From Cheilinus undulatus (Eukaryota; Chordata; Actinopteri; Labriformes; Labridae), in the NCBI RefSeq assembly GCF_018320785.1, contig NC_054875.1, positions 31,563,157-31,627,156 on the forward strand: a DNA stretch of 64,000 nt, read 5' to 3'. Of this stretch, positions 1 through 11,596 are shown piece after piece; positions within the stretch are counted from its first letter, which is position 1; each line of letters begins with the position of its first letter. The notes under the pieces are model-generated. The model did no database searches. It saw only the letters and a program-made list of their open reading frames with translations, and was not told where the DNA came from. Both the position numbers and the translations under genes were made by a program.

Positions 1-86
1 AAAGAGAAAGCCCGTGATGCAGCTTCCTGGGTTACTGTTATTTTAATATTTAGCAGTAAAACTCGATAATCAGCAGAAAAATCACT

Positions 87-480
87 TTAAAGGTGCAGTG
101 TGTAATATTTAGCCTAGTAGCATTTAGCTGAACAAACTTGGTAAAATAAAGCAAAACATTTCTAAGACGGTCTATCTAAATAAGTGTTTAGTCATCTAAA
201 TTCAAAAATAGCTATTCTGAAAAAAAAAACAACTCAGAATAAACCTTTGATTCATACATAGATGCCGTGGATGCCTCCATGGATGCCGCCATCTTGGATT
301 TTTACATGTTTCCATGGTAACATAGAGGAAAAAAGGATTAAGTTATTGTATTGTATTGTATTGTATTCACATTACAGATACACATTAAATTCAACTGGTT
401 GCCACAGTTTCCAGCAGAGAAATGCAATCTAGAACCCACTTCTAGATGTTGATATTCAGTTTTACACACTGCACCTTTAA
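87..480. mobile_element. TTAA-flanked MITE (piggyBac-like)
   Basis: A perfect 19-base inverted repeat, TTAAAGGTGCAGTGTGTAA at 87-105 and its reverse complement at 462-480, encloses about 390 bases with no coding sequence. Both ends carry TTAA, the target site typical of piggyBac-type transposition. An ATTGT microsatellite lies inside (about 343-367). Repeats with these ends are common in percomorph genomes. Confidence 0.7.
343..367. repeat. ATTGT microsatellite
   Basis: Four to five uninterrupted copies of the pentamer ATTGT, inside the MITE at 87-480. Confidence 0.85.
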
Positions 481-3400
481 GAGTCACCGAGTCACAGTTT
501 TTGCTATAATTGAGCAGTCCTTAAAGCTCACTTTATACTACTGTTACAGCAAAAAGAAAGCAGGAAAGAAAGAAGGAAAGACAAAATCAGATTAGATTAA
601 AAAAAAGCATGATATACATTTTTAGGACATATTGCCCACTTTTGAACAGTATTTTGACTTCAATTGCCACGTTATATATACAGTGTTTCTTTTTTACCTT
701 CTGGCTGTGGCTAGTCAGGTTAATGTTGAGGTACACTTTCAATATGGAAGAAGTTGCAGAGAAAAAGTCAATAATAAAGTACTCCGGAAGTAGCGTCTCT
801 ATGGCATACTTTGTTAACATGAGTGGAGTAACTAGCCAGAATTTTCTGTACATGTATGCAGATGTCCCAGTCAGCAAGTTTAAGTCATTATTCTGTAACG
901 ACTTTTAGAGATGACAGTTTTGTTATGAGCATGTGTAAATTACAATTACTACCATCTAGTTTATAAGCACATTTCTTTAAGCATGGTATCAAAATGTTGA
1001 ACTGTTCCTTTAAGGTTGTGTCCTAAGAACAGCCTTCAGTTCTGATGATATATATTCTTAACATTTAGTTTTTCTGTTTGTCCTTTCCCTCCATAGCTCC
1101 AGTGATAATGTAATAGAGCAAAATAAAAGAGACTATCCATCATGAGTAACCACTAGATGGAGCACTCGTCTCTTCACGCTCACACTACAACACAACCAGC
1201 AGATGGACTGAATGCAGAAAAGCTCCTACAGGAAAAGATAAAGTCAGATTGTTTTGGAGCACACTGTGTGTGTGAGCGGCTCACATTATGTAACATACAA
1301 AAGCACTATCTCACCAGGTTTTGGGAGGTTTAGATTAAGATGTTCTCAAATAATACACTGCGATCAGGGTGAATCCAGAGCGTATGGAGCTGCCGTGCAG
1401 CTCCTCGTGACAAGCAAACAGTCTGAAACTCCTATTCAACAGAGAGCTCATCTCCACTGCAAATTCACCCAGGGAGGAAAAAGAAATAAAACTCAATCCC
1501 CCGAATCTTCATGCAGGCTCTTGCTCATTCATATTTGAGAGCCTGGATGTCAGGCGTGCCAACAAAGAGCCGTTGAAAGGCTGAATAAATACTGAACAAG
1601 GGTGTGTGAATGTTCAGGTTCAAGGGTTCATAATTGGCAGACGGGGGCTGTGGAAACACTCGGTGCTGTAGGCTTTGCAGAGATGCTTTTGGAAATGTTG
1701 GAGGTTTCAGTGCATGAGTTTGGCAGTTGAGCTTGCTCTTGTGTCTGCTGTCAGATATTTATTCAATAATTAACATAGAGCTTGACATCATTTGCTTCGT
1801 TTTATCTCTTTTCACAGAACAAAACGTTGTTTAAAGGAACAAATAAAGCAGCTAGTTGGTATTAAGCCAGTCAGGATTCTGTCAACATAATTGCAAGACT
1901 TCATTCGAGTCTTGCATTAATTTTAAAGCACAAAAGGGGAATAAAAGCAGAGGAAGTTTTAAAAGCATGTCTGCAGTTGTGTAGTGCTTTTAAGTTCAAA
2001 GAAAATTCTCCTCCTACATCTGAGAAAATAAAGCTTTATGTTATTGACTCTTAGTGAGCTTCGCTGCTTCTCAAGGGCAAGATAAGAGCAGACGTTTCCC
2101 TGTGCTGTTGTGTGCTGCTGCTTTTTATTTTTTTCGTCTTCTCTTCTGCAGCAGATGGTGAAGAGAAAATCACTTTCTGCTGGGGGCAGGATGCATCAGG
2201 GTCAGGGTTTATGCTTTGAGGTCCACTCTGAACCTGGCGGATTTGACAGCGCTATTTTGCATACGCTGAGTCCAATCAAATATATGTGGGAGAGGAAGGC
2301 GGGATTTGCAAAGCAGCTTGATAGAAAGCTACTGATCAGATTAGGGATTGCACAAAGCGGCAGGGCTGAGGGGCGCACAGTCCAATCTGACATCAGATAT
2401 ATTCAGGAACATGCAGGAACACACAGAGATTAACAGGAAGACTTTTTATCCACAGAGGGGGGAAATGAAGGTGTTATTATTGACATTCCAGAGGAACTAA
2501 TTCTGCTGAAATTGGACATGTTATTACAGTGAGATGAGAGGCAATCAGCAGGAAAAGGCTTAAAGAATTGTCTTACAAATTGAGTAAGTCTGAATAGAAA
2601 CCCCACTTTCTCTTCATCCTGTTTACCTGTTCATGCTCTGATTGAACAGATCTCCGCAGACAATGACTAACGATTGCACTCGAAAACACGGATCCTTAAC
2701 GGAATGATCAATACTGAAAATAATGAAAGCACAGAAATGTTCACGTTGTGTCCACAGCAGCAGAATGAAGGCTGTTTGAAGGAAAAAAGAAAGCAAGTTT
2801 CCTGCACAATTATACTGTAGCTAAAAACAAATGCAGGCACTGACATCACGCTGGCACATGGATACCGGTTATTTAAATGCCTCATGTGCTCATTTTCTTC
2901 TGCGCTCACCAAACCATGAATCATTACCAGCTTATGCAGATGAACACGTTGGTTTATAGGTCTTATGTGATCCGTTTACAATTAGGGACTTAGAAAAACA
3001 CTACATACATGATTGGAGCAGCCAATTGAACAAATAGGAGTGTTACATAATACTCTCAAACAATCAATGCAGCATGAATATTTAAAAAGCTATTTGGACA
3101 AAGGTTCTCTTTACAGTAGGACAAAGTTCAATCTGCAGGAAAACAGAGGAATTACTCTGAGGCCATTTAAGCCCTGATATAAGCCCACATGAACACAACA
3201 CCTACAAGGACGGCCTGTTTGAAATCCTTTTTCAGATGTACGTGTGTGGGCGTATATATTTCTTACATGTTGCAGCCAAGCTGATGACTAGCCTTGGGAC
3301 AAGATTGTGTGATGCCACAATGCCAAAGATGGCGATGGCTTCTTCTATTCCAGCACAAATAAATCCAAGTGTGTTTTCATCTTATCCTTCTTTCTGTCCG

Positions 3401-3541
3401 TAAACACAAAGAGGGAATCTGCTGATCTCAGACTTTACTTTCCAAGGACTCCACTCCTTCTCCCATTAGCCCACCTTTGGAGACGTGAACCCCATCCAGC
3501 GAGCTTGAATCCACGTGGGAATCGGCTATGTGCCTCTGCAA
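481..3541. other. Non-coding upstream region
   Basis: AT-rich single-copy-looking DNA between the MITE and the proposed amigo3 promoter. Open frames are short, lack splice logic and match no protein I know. I see no RNA gene. Confidence 0.5.
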
Positions 3542-3562
3542 AGTGAGTGAGTGAGTGAGTGG
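3542..3562. repeat. GTGA microsatellite
   Basis: About five tandem GTGA units, 25 bases before the possible TATA box of amigo3. Confidence 0.8.
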
Positions 3563-3586
3563 GAGTCAGTCAAAGCCCCAAGCACT

Positions 3587-3593
3587 TATAAAA
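3587..3593 (+). promoter_or_regulatory. Possible TATA box upstream of amigo3
   Basis: TATAAAA lies about 2.4 kb before the amigo3 start. A G-rich stretch follows, then a good splice donor (CTTCACAG|gtaagagg) at 3878/3879. With the acceptor at about 6000 this would make a non-coding first exon of roughly 3615-3878. This is inference from signals only. No transcript evidence is available and the intron could begin elsewhere. Confidence 0.3.
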
Positions 3594-3691
3594 AAAGGGG
3601 CTGACAGAGGGGGGCCAGCAGTGAGGAGGAGGTGGCTGCTGGGAGGCAAAGCTAATTCACTGTGACAGAAATCAGAGCTGTCAGGACCACC

Positions 3692-3799
3692 ATGACCAAG
3701 CAGCATGGACAGCATATATCCAGTCAAACCCACAGCCGAGGGGAAGGGAAGGAGGGATGTCAGGGGCTTGGAAAGAAAAGGAGGGGATGCACTGATTAA
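3692..3799 (+). other. Possible upstream ORF in the proposed amigo3 leader exon
   Basis: An ATG in strong Kozak context (ACCACCATGACC) opens a 35-codon frame ending at TAA 3797-3799. A second, overlapping frame starts at the ATG at 3705. Neither peptide resembles a protein I know. If the leader exon at about 3615-3878 is real, these would be uORFs that could reduce amigo3 translation. Otherwise they are chance frames. Confidence 0.2.
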
Positions 3800-6047
3800 G
3801 GCACTTAGGGAAAGAAAGATTTTGTGTGTGCAAGAGGGAAACTTTTCTCAAATTTACAGAAATGACAAGGCTTCACAGGTAAGAGGAGGCTTGCACTGTT
3901 AGAAACCTTTGATGCTGACGAAATACACTGACGAGAAAAAGACACAATTCGGCAATTATGGGAACTCATGAAAACAGGCGTTTTTACAAAGATAAATAGA
4001 GCAAGATCCAGGAAGGGCAAAGTTGGAAAAGCTAAGTTTCAGTCCCCTGAGATGATTTGTGAATGGTAACCCAATAACACATGCAATATTTACGAGAAAA
4101 GCTTCTGCGGTTCAACTAATCTGCTCGTGAAAACATTAAATGTTTAATGGAATAGAATATCAATCCCATAATGTAAGAAAAGTGATATTGTGAAGAGAGG
4201 CAGGAAGTAAAGCAGAGAGCGGGAAGGGCAGCCACCAACATCATTACTTAATGATGAGAGAGGGAGACACAAGGCTGGTCTCTAAATGACACAGAGGAGG
4301 AGGAGGGGATTGTGGGAGATTAAGTAAGCTGTGTGCTGTTTGCTTTACACCGCAAAAGCACTGCAGGATGTTTGTTGAGCGGCACACTCATTTGGGGAGA
4401 GGAGAAAGCTGGTAGGGGGACCTTAAACTTGGCTGAAAAGAACAGGCTGAAGCATTGTTCCACCAGCGCCTGGGGAGGAGGATCTGAGGTGGAGATAAGG
4501 ATTAGACAGCAATGTTGTGGGTTTTCACTGATGGGGGTACAACTACGAAAAGGAAAAGCTGAGGCAAAGTTGGAGTCTCAAGTTGTCGCTAAGCACTTTG
4601 GATGAGGGTTTTTTTCCATCTTTTTTTGGAGGGGAGAATGGGATTAACTAAGTGAGCCAAATTGTTCACTTGTCTGGAAGTGGTGTGAACTTTTCCCCTT
4701 TTTGCTTTCAAATTCATAAAGACCTACAAGTCAGCAGCAGGAAATCGATTATGACTGATGTTTGATGATGATAAGCTACAAATCATCCAAGGCTTACTGA
4801 GAAGAAACATTTATAAGGTAAAGTATCTCATTTTTTTCAGTCTGAGTTTTAAACAGACGGTCCATTATCCACCAAGATTTCTTGGATAATTACTGGAAGC
4901 TTTTATTGTGAATGGGTTGACAGCTACTTTTTATAAGTTAGAATAAAAAAGGTCGCCCACATGTGAATTCTGTCTGTTTTATTTTCTCTAAGTGGGAAGC
5001 GGATCAAGGACAAGTCTCTTTTTTGACATCATGTTATAAAAAAAAAACAATACAATCTGTTAAGTACCGATGGTACCTAAAAATTTGGAAACTAAGAAAA
5101 AAACAATCTAATTCATGAGGTAAGTGTGTAGAGAGGAACAAATCGATCAAAAATGGCAAAAAAAACTCCTGCACACAGCCTAAATTGCATAAAAAATTTT
5201 AATCAGGAATGTTGACAATGTTTTTGAGCGATTTAAGCTGCAAGTTTTGATAACTGAAAGCAAGAGATTGCCCAGTATTGGGTGCGTCTGTTTTTGTTGC
5301 TGTGGTAATGAAATAGTTATTTCTAAAAATGCAACCTAAAAAAGAAAATTATTGAACTACTTAAAAAAAATGCTTCAATTGGTAAGGTCATTCAAGTCGA
5401 GATAAAAACTTGCAATAAAGCAAATTTGGTTGCAGCTTGTTAACTAAGGTTCAATTAAGTTAATTCAATTATTGAAGTAATATTTAAAGTAAGTCAATCA
5501 TTTACTTTTTACAGTGTGTAAGTTTAATTATGTGGCATCATGGCAGTCATAAAGTGAACATATTCCACTTCAGGACTGTTAGTCTGACAAAAGAAACCCC
5601 AGTACATTAATCCCAGTCTGGGCCTTGGGGCATCTATAGGTATGATTTTTCCTGCTTTCATTATTTGAGTGGATTGAAGAATGAAATGGATCAGAAGTGT
5701 ATTATTAGAAAAAAAGACAAGTATGTCAAAATTCTATGTATCACTTCTGTAAACAGAGGAAACATCTCCAAATAGTCTCAGGTCAACAAAAAGATAGATT
5801 AAACTAGGGGAAAGGGAGCACTTGTCTTCACTTTGAACTATTTTTCATCCCCTGCCATGGATACTGAGTGTTCTTTTGTTGCATTAACCTTGGAGTCATA
5901 TCATCTGTCTGTTGAACTGCTCAAAGCAGCAGGAGGGTGAAAAAAAAAAAAAACTTTTAATATACCATGCTGTTTCTCGTTTGATTCTTATCTGACCAGG
6001 GAGTGCCCGAGGGATTAGAGACATTGAAGGATCCGACTTCAAGAAAC

Positions 6048-7430
6048 ATGACCTCTGGACTGTATCCAGGCCTTCTCCTGTGGCTGCTCTGTCTCCTCCC
6101 CAGCTCTGAGGAGGCCTGCCCATCTATCTGCCTCTGTGTATCTGATGCGGTCATCTGTAGCTCCAGTGGACTCTCCAAACTACCTCTGTCCCTGCCCTCC
6201 TTCTCTGCCACTCTCGATGTCAGCCATAACCACCTTTCCTGGCTGGCAGCAGGCAGCTTCAAATGGATGCCCAGACTGGAAAACCTTCGGATGGCCCACA
6301 ACCAGCTTAGCTCCCTGGGCGTCGGGGTGTTTAACAATGCTACTGGCCTGAGGCACCTGGACTTGTCTTCAAACAAGCTGCAGGTGGTGGAGCAGCACTA
6401 CTTCCAGGGGCTGTGGAGGCTGGAGGAGCTCCTGCTCTACAATAACAAGATCACACAGGTGGAGGCAAGCACACTGATTGGTCTGAGCAGCCTAAAGAAG
6501 GCCTACTTCAGCCTTAACCAGATCACACACTTCCCGTTCTTCTCAATCCAAGACCACAGTCATCCTTTCCTGACTATGCTGGACCTCTCATCCAACCGGA
6601 TGTCACGCCTGCCATGGGAGGATGTGAAAGCTTTGCCCAGGCTGGTGCAGCGGGGGCTGTACCTCCATAACAACTCTCTGATCTGCGATTGCTCCATGTA
6701 CAGCGTGTTCTGGCATTGGGATCTAAGAGGTTATGACTCTCTCAAGGACTTTACAGATGAGCACACTTGCTCCATCTTCGGCGACCAACGAGCAACCATT
6801 CGATTCCTCCGGAATCCACGCTTTTTCCACAATTGCTCTGTTGAAAAAGCGGTATCACAGCCATTGACTGTGCTCCTCTCCAATGTCTTGGTATCAGAGG
6901 GAGGAAGAGTGCGTCTAGACTGTCAAACGTCCCTGAGCAGCACAGATCTTTCATTTACATGGCTCTCCCCCAGCAAGGGGTACATCACCGAGGACAGCAT
7001 TAATGACACGCTAATTAGTCTGTTTCCTAATGGTACCTTGGAGATTCAGGCTGCCAAGGTCAATGACTCAGGCCTATACGTGTGCACAGCTGTGGATATT
7101 AAACAGGCGTTGAACGCAACACGGGAAGTAAATGTGACAGTGCTGCAGCCTGCAGCCGAGTCATTCAACACTGGTTATACAACGCTGCTGGGCTGTGCAG
7201 TGACAATGATCTTCATCCTCATCTACCTCTACCTGACTCCATGTCGCTGCAGCTGCTGCAAACAGCCCAAACCTCCAGCTATCCCCATCGCAACGTACGA
7301 CCCCAGCACCCTGACCTCTGTCTTCTGCCCCTCTACGAGAGACCAAGCCAAAGTTCAAGCTAACAAGCACGTAGCGTTCATGGAGCCGATGTTAAGTGAG
7401 GAAGGAACACAATGGACACTTGAAAGTTGA
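6048..7430 (+). CDS. amigo3: AMIGO-family LRR/Ig adhesion receptor, AMIGO3-like
   Basis: A 460-residue type I membrane protein encoded in one exon, as is usual for AMIGO coding regions. In order I see a signal peptide (about residues 1-22), a cysteine-rich LRR N-cap (CPSICLC), about six leucine-rich repeats, an LRR C-cap starting CDCSMY near residue 212, one C2-type Ig domain (about 281-355, ending YVCTAV), a membrane helix (about 378-400) with the family signature FNTGYTTLLGC just before it and YLYLTPCRC at its end, and a tail of about 60 residues. AMIGO proteins mediate homophilic and heterophilic adhesion on neurons. The FNTG-TTLLGCAV stretch and the RFL-NPRFFHNCS region fit my memory of human AMIGO3 better than AMIGO1 or AMIGO2. 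I chose the ATG at 6048, which puts the signal peptide first. The frame is open upstream to a GTG at 6003 but has no earlier ATG there. A splice acceptor (ctgaccag) ends at about 6000, so the 5'UTR is probably spliced. Family certain, paralogue likely. Confidence 0.93.
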   Translation: MTSGLYPGLLLWLLCLLPSSEEACPSICLCVSDAVICSSSGLSKLPLSLPSFSATLDVSHNHLSWLAAGSFKWMPRLENLRMAHNQLSSLGVGVFNNATGLRHLDLSSNKLQVVEQHYFQGLWRLEELLLYNNKITQVEASTLIGLSSLKKAYFSLNQITHFPFFSIQDHSHPFLTMLDLSSNRMSRLPWEDVKALPRLVQRGLYLHNNSLICDCSMYSVFWHWDLRGYDSLKDFTDEHTCSIFGDQRATIRFLRNPRFFHNCSVEKAVSQPLTVLLSNVLVSEGGRVRLDCQTSLSSTDLSFTWLSPSKGYITEDSINDTLISLFPNGTLEIQAAKVNDSGLYVCTAVDIKQALNATREVNVTVLQPAAESFNTGYTTLLGCAVTMIFILIYLYLTPCRCSCCKQPKPPAIPIATYDPSTLTSVFCPSTRDQAKVQANKHVAFMEPMLSEEGTQWTLES

Positions 7431-8145
7431 TCTAGTAAAAGTTCTTCTGTACTTTTTTTGTGTCAGAAACTGCTGACCTCTGGTGAAAGCAAAAATCCTT
7501 ACTCAGGAATTAGCATCAGACACAATCAGAAGTGAGTCCTAATGCTGTAAATTGAAAAAGAACATAGCGTTTCTCTCCTGTCTGCCAGATGAAGTTTAAA
7601 AGCCTCAGGAACAGAAAAAAAAAAAAAAAAGAAAAGAAAAGTGATATCTGCTGTTCCAGTTTTGCTTTCCTCTGTCATCTGACCTAGTAGTGGAAATGAA
7701 AGTTTTTAACTTTGGTTTATCATCCTCTGTGTTCTGACTTTGCTAAATCACAGAAGAGCCATTATCAGCCCTTAAAATCAGCTAATAACTTTTCTGTGCA
7801 CTCAGGTACAGAACTGATGAAGGGGGTATTTCCCTCAGGATAAGGGGAAGAATCTAGCTCACTTCTTATATTGCAATTGTTTTACAAGGATAAAAAGCTC
7901 AGAGAAAGCACAGTGAGTTTTTGGTTCTCCTGTACTGCAGGGAGAGAGTTCAGCTGGTGTATCTTGATGAAGCTGCTTCACATTTTGTTAGTAGGAAATT
8001 CTTGCGTTGAATTAAGCTATCTTTAAATATACTGTCAAGCTTTTATCTCTTTAATACTAAGCATTAGGCATCTAAAATCTCAACTTAGAGTGGTCACAGA
8101 AACTTATTTCTCCATTGAATAAATGGACATTTAAATTTAAAAAAA
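7431..8145 (+). other. Probable amigo3 3'UTR
   Basis: Non-coding sequence after the amigo3 stop. The first good polyadenylation signal I see is AATAAA at 8118-8123, followed by another AATAAA-type site about 25 bases on. The stretch holds an A-rich run near 7616-7640 and no other gene. Confidence 0.45.
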
Positions 8146-9657
8146 ATAAAGTTAACAGGTCTAAAGATAAGAAAACGTTCAGTCAAATGAATGTTATTTA
8201 ACACTGCAAAACACCCAAACACACTGTGTGTAGCCTAAAATACATGTGGCAAACAGTTCATCCCATTCTTTACCAACAAAGCAGATGGCTGTTTTAAATG
8301 CTGCTAAAATGTGTGCGGCTTTTTAATCACTGTCAAATTGCACCATTACCTGGCAAACTTGTAACTGTACTGATTTAGCAAAAGCCCAATTATTGGATGG
8401 TTCATAAGACTTTTTTTTCCAGATTATCCTGTGGTGTGTGACATTCTCCATCTCCAACCTGGTTGGAGGCTCTGACTCAAGATCATAAATACTAAAGCTG
8501 ATCAATATTTCAACCAAAAATCCTGGATAAGCAGTTTTACTTGGTGGAGAGGGCTTTGCTCAAAAGATGCTCCCTGAGTTAGCCAAGCAGCATGCTTTGA
8601 CTTTTCAGAAAGCGCAAGCCCTAATCCATATTAGCATGAATCTAATGTGAGGGTGCTATAGCTTCATGCTATAAAGGAGAAGGCTGGGGTGGAGGAGGTT
8701 AAGCATTGCCAGCAGCAGCAGTGTGGTGCATCAGAATCAATGCAGAAGGGATTAGTGAGAAGTAAGTCATATTTAAATACACCACTATTTTGAGAGAAAG
8801 AGCTGTCATTGGCTTTGGGAGCTGGGAGATGATAATTTGGATCAGCTGGCCATCAGCTGATGAAGGCTGGGCTAAACTATCATGTCTGTATGAACTAACG
8901 CTAAGCTTCATTTAGATGGACGTCAGAAATTAAGGAGCAACTTGTTGATCTGTGGCACCAAAAGTGTTTTTAACAACATGTACTGTAAAACATACTACAG
9001 ACGAACTGGCAAGGGAGGAAGCTGGACCAAAATGGCAACTGCAATAGGCTTAACATGTAGCTAAGAGCTAACCACCATATCTTCTTCAGTCCAAAGTCAC
9101 ATTTGACTGCGTGAGATTTGTTTGTTTAGTAGCAAGACCAGACTCAGATTCAGTCTGTAAGTGTTTGGTGTGGTGAGTTTATCCTCTCACTCCAAACCAC
9201 GCACTATATGAACAAAATGGTCAAACCTGTGATTAGCTGTCACCATGTGTGGGTTCTCTCACATTGGAAAAAATCAGTTAAAATTTTGAAAATATTTATG
9301 TGTGTGGCAAACATTAACAGCGCTAATAATACCAGAATTCCAACCTCCATGCAGGTTAATCTCCACGTTATATGTTTGAGTGCTCTGTTTATATGGCAGT
9401 TTTACCTGATGTAGCTAACTTTACCTCTATTTACTTGTACAAAATACTGTCCAACTGTTCTGCCCCTATGAGAGTCATCCATCCACTGTGCTGGTTTAGC
9501 TACATCCAGGCAGCAAAATAAGGAGAGAAGGCCAATTAACTGGAGCAACATCCCTTACCAATGGGAGGCTGTGATATAGCCAGACACGTTTTACCAGCAT
9601 TGTAGGCCTACATTAATAAAAGCAGTGATATTCAGTTAAACTGAGAAGGGGTCTGAG

Positions 9658-10010
9658 TGAAGGTGAAGTGGTTAAGATTGATGCCTCTCAGCAAGAAGGT
9701 TCCTGGCTTAAATCCCAATTGGACAGGGCCCTTCGATGGTGAGTTTGCATGTTCTCCCCATGCATGCATGGTTTTTCTCTGGACATTCTGGTTTCCTTGC
9801 ACAGATCAAAGACATGCTTGTTAGGTTAACTGGTGACACTAAATGGCCCGTTGGTGTGAGCATGGCTGGTTGTTTGTCTCTGCATGTCAGCTCTGTGAGT
9901 GACTGGTGACCACTTCAGAGTGTTCCCCACTTTTCCCTCAATGCCCCCACAGCCCTTATCAGGACAAGCAGTGTAGATAATGGATAGATGGATGGATGAA
10001 CTGACTGGCA
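9658..10010 (+). repeat. SINE-like dispersed repeat
   Basis: A diverged copy of a very common fish repeat. The tRNA-like head has a weak box B (GGCTTAAATCCC). The body contains the phrases GAGTTTGCATGTTCTCCCC and CAAAGACATGCTTGTTAGG, and the tail is GGATAGATGGATGGATG. I recognise the body and the GGATGGATGG tail from many teleost genomes but do not assign a family name. Confidence 0.7.
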
Positions 10011-11010
10011 CTGTAAAGTCTGATGTGTAAGATGCACTTTCGATTAGGGATGGAGATCGTTAATTCCTACTGATGATGATACCCTTATTGAAACTCCTTT
10101 CTGATCCAAGTCTTTATTGATACCACTGTGTATCCTTTTTCACTGTTCATTGGAAAGAAATAAATGACACATCATTTTTAACAGAAGTGGTATAAGCTGA
10201 GTAAAGCTTGAGTTAGAAAGTTAAAGAGGTCCTGTTTCCATCCGATAAATCTTCTTCATACTGCTGAAAAAAATCCTCATATTCATAAGTGTAATTTAAG
10301 TTTCTTGTCAAAAACAGAGTTTTTGTTTTCCTGATGGGGCATCTGAAAATATCATGGCATTTCATTTGCATTTACCTAATGGTCATGTTACTGAGCTGAC
10401 CTTTAACATACCATAATATAACCATCTGTTTGCTCATTAAGTCTGCTAATTTTTTTTTCTCCAATTTCACCATAGATTTTAACAATGGATTTATATTTTT
10501 GCCTGACTTGCGACAAAGTTTCAGAAACTTTTTTAGTGCTGTGTGCGCAGATGAGGAAAAAATTGTCCTGTAGCAGTGTTATGATTGCATGCTACTCCCA
10601 GCGCAGCTAGTAATATAAGTTGTTTTTTTTGTTTTCGCAGAACCAGAGACTTTGATTAGCTAACATGTACAAAGCAGGGTTTTTACATATCCGGTCTTTC
10701 TATCTCTATCCATTTTTTTAATGTCTATTTTTTCCAACTATACAGTTGGCTGCATCCTATACACTGGTTTGACCCATAGACCACTATAAATGCCAAAACA
10801 AACAATGCTTTACCACAATCACCCACTGAAGTGGCCTGGATGCCATTAAAAATGAGCTCCTATTAATTGTGCACTGCAATGGGTTTTGCCTTGCAAAAAA
10901 ATTACAAAAACATGCTGGGATACATAACAACACAGACCAGAGGTGGTGCCACTTTTTCACAGCTTTTCACCCTCAATAGGTCACCACTCAAAGAAAACAG
11001 TGAAATACTG

Positions 11011-11596
11011 TTAAAGGGGACATATTATGCAAAAATCACTTTTTCAGGCTTTATTTGCCACTGGCCTGTCCACAATCCCCTCAAGTACCAGAAAAATCCA
11101 TTCCCTCTCCCCCTCTCTTTCTCCACCTTTCAGAAAATGTGTGCTGAAACAAGTCGTTCTCAGATTTTACACCTGGTGACCTCACATGGGGCGTAAGCAC
11201 CTGCCCCCAGGTTTGGTTGGCCCTCCCCCACTTGGAGGTTCTGCCCTCCTCTACTGATCCTCTCAGCCAACAGCTGAGATGCTGGATAGCTCAGTGGGTT
11301 ACCCTGCTGACTACGGCCTGGGTGATAGATGGTTCGAATCCCAGTCAGGTCCTCAACTTTGGATAAAAGTGTCTAACAACAGATTTCCTGAGAGGGGTGT
11401 GGTCAGGGGCGGAGTCAGACAGCTAATTACCATTTAAAGCCACAGACAGACAGAAACAGCTCGTTCTGAGGGCTTTTTAGATATGCAAAAATCCAATACT
11501 GGAGTGTTTTTCAGCAATAAACTTCACAGGCATGTTTTGTGGACCTCTGAGAAGAGTATAAACTTGTCTTAAAGGGACAAAATATGTCTCCTTTAA
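11011..11596. mobile_element. TTAA-flanked MITE containing a tRNA-like segment
   Basis: The ends TTAAAGGGGACATATTATG (11011-11029) and, inverted, TTAAAGGAGACATATTTTG (ending 11596) match at 17 of 19 positions and carry TTAA. The interior is non-coding but holds a tRNA-like segment at about 11281-11353. Elements beginning with this GGGACATATTATG motif are common in fish. Confidence 0.65.
11281..11353 (+). repeat. tRNA-like RNA polymerase III promoter segment
   Basis: A good box A (TAGCTCAGTGG) and a perfect box B (GGTTCGAATCC) lie about 40 bases apart. The acceptor and T stems do not pair properly, so this is not a working tRNA gene. It is better read as a SINE head or tRNA-derived module inside the surrounding MITE. 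Confidence 0.55.

Noticed and set aside
2110-2433. 107-codon plus-strand gene upstream of amigo3
   Set aside because: There is no recognisable domain, the composition is mixed, and no paired splice signals suggest an exon.
6003-6047. GTG-initiated N-terminal extension of amigo3
   Set aside because: The 15 extra codons start with GTG, lie at a splice acceptor and push the signal peptide inward. The ATG at 6048 fits the family.
11281-11353. Functional tRNA gene
   Set aside because: The A and B boxes are good, but the acceptor and T stems do not pair. It sits inside a MITE.
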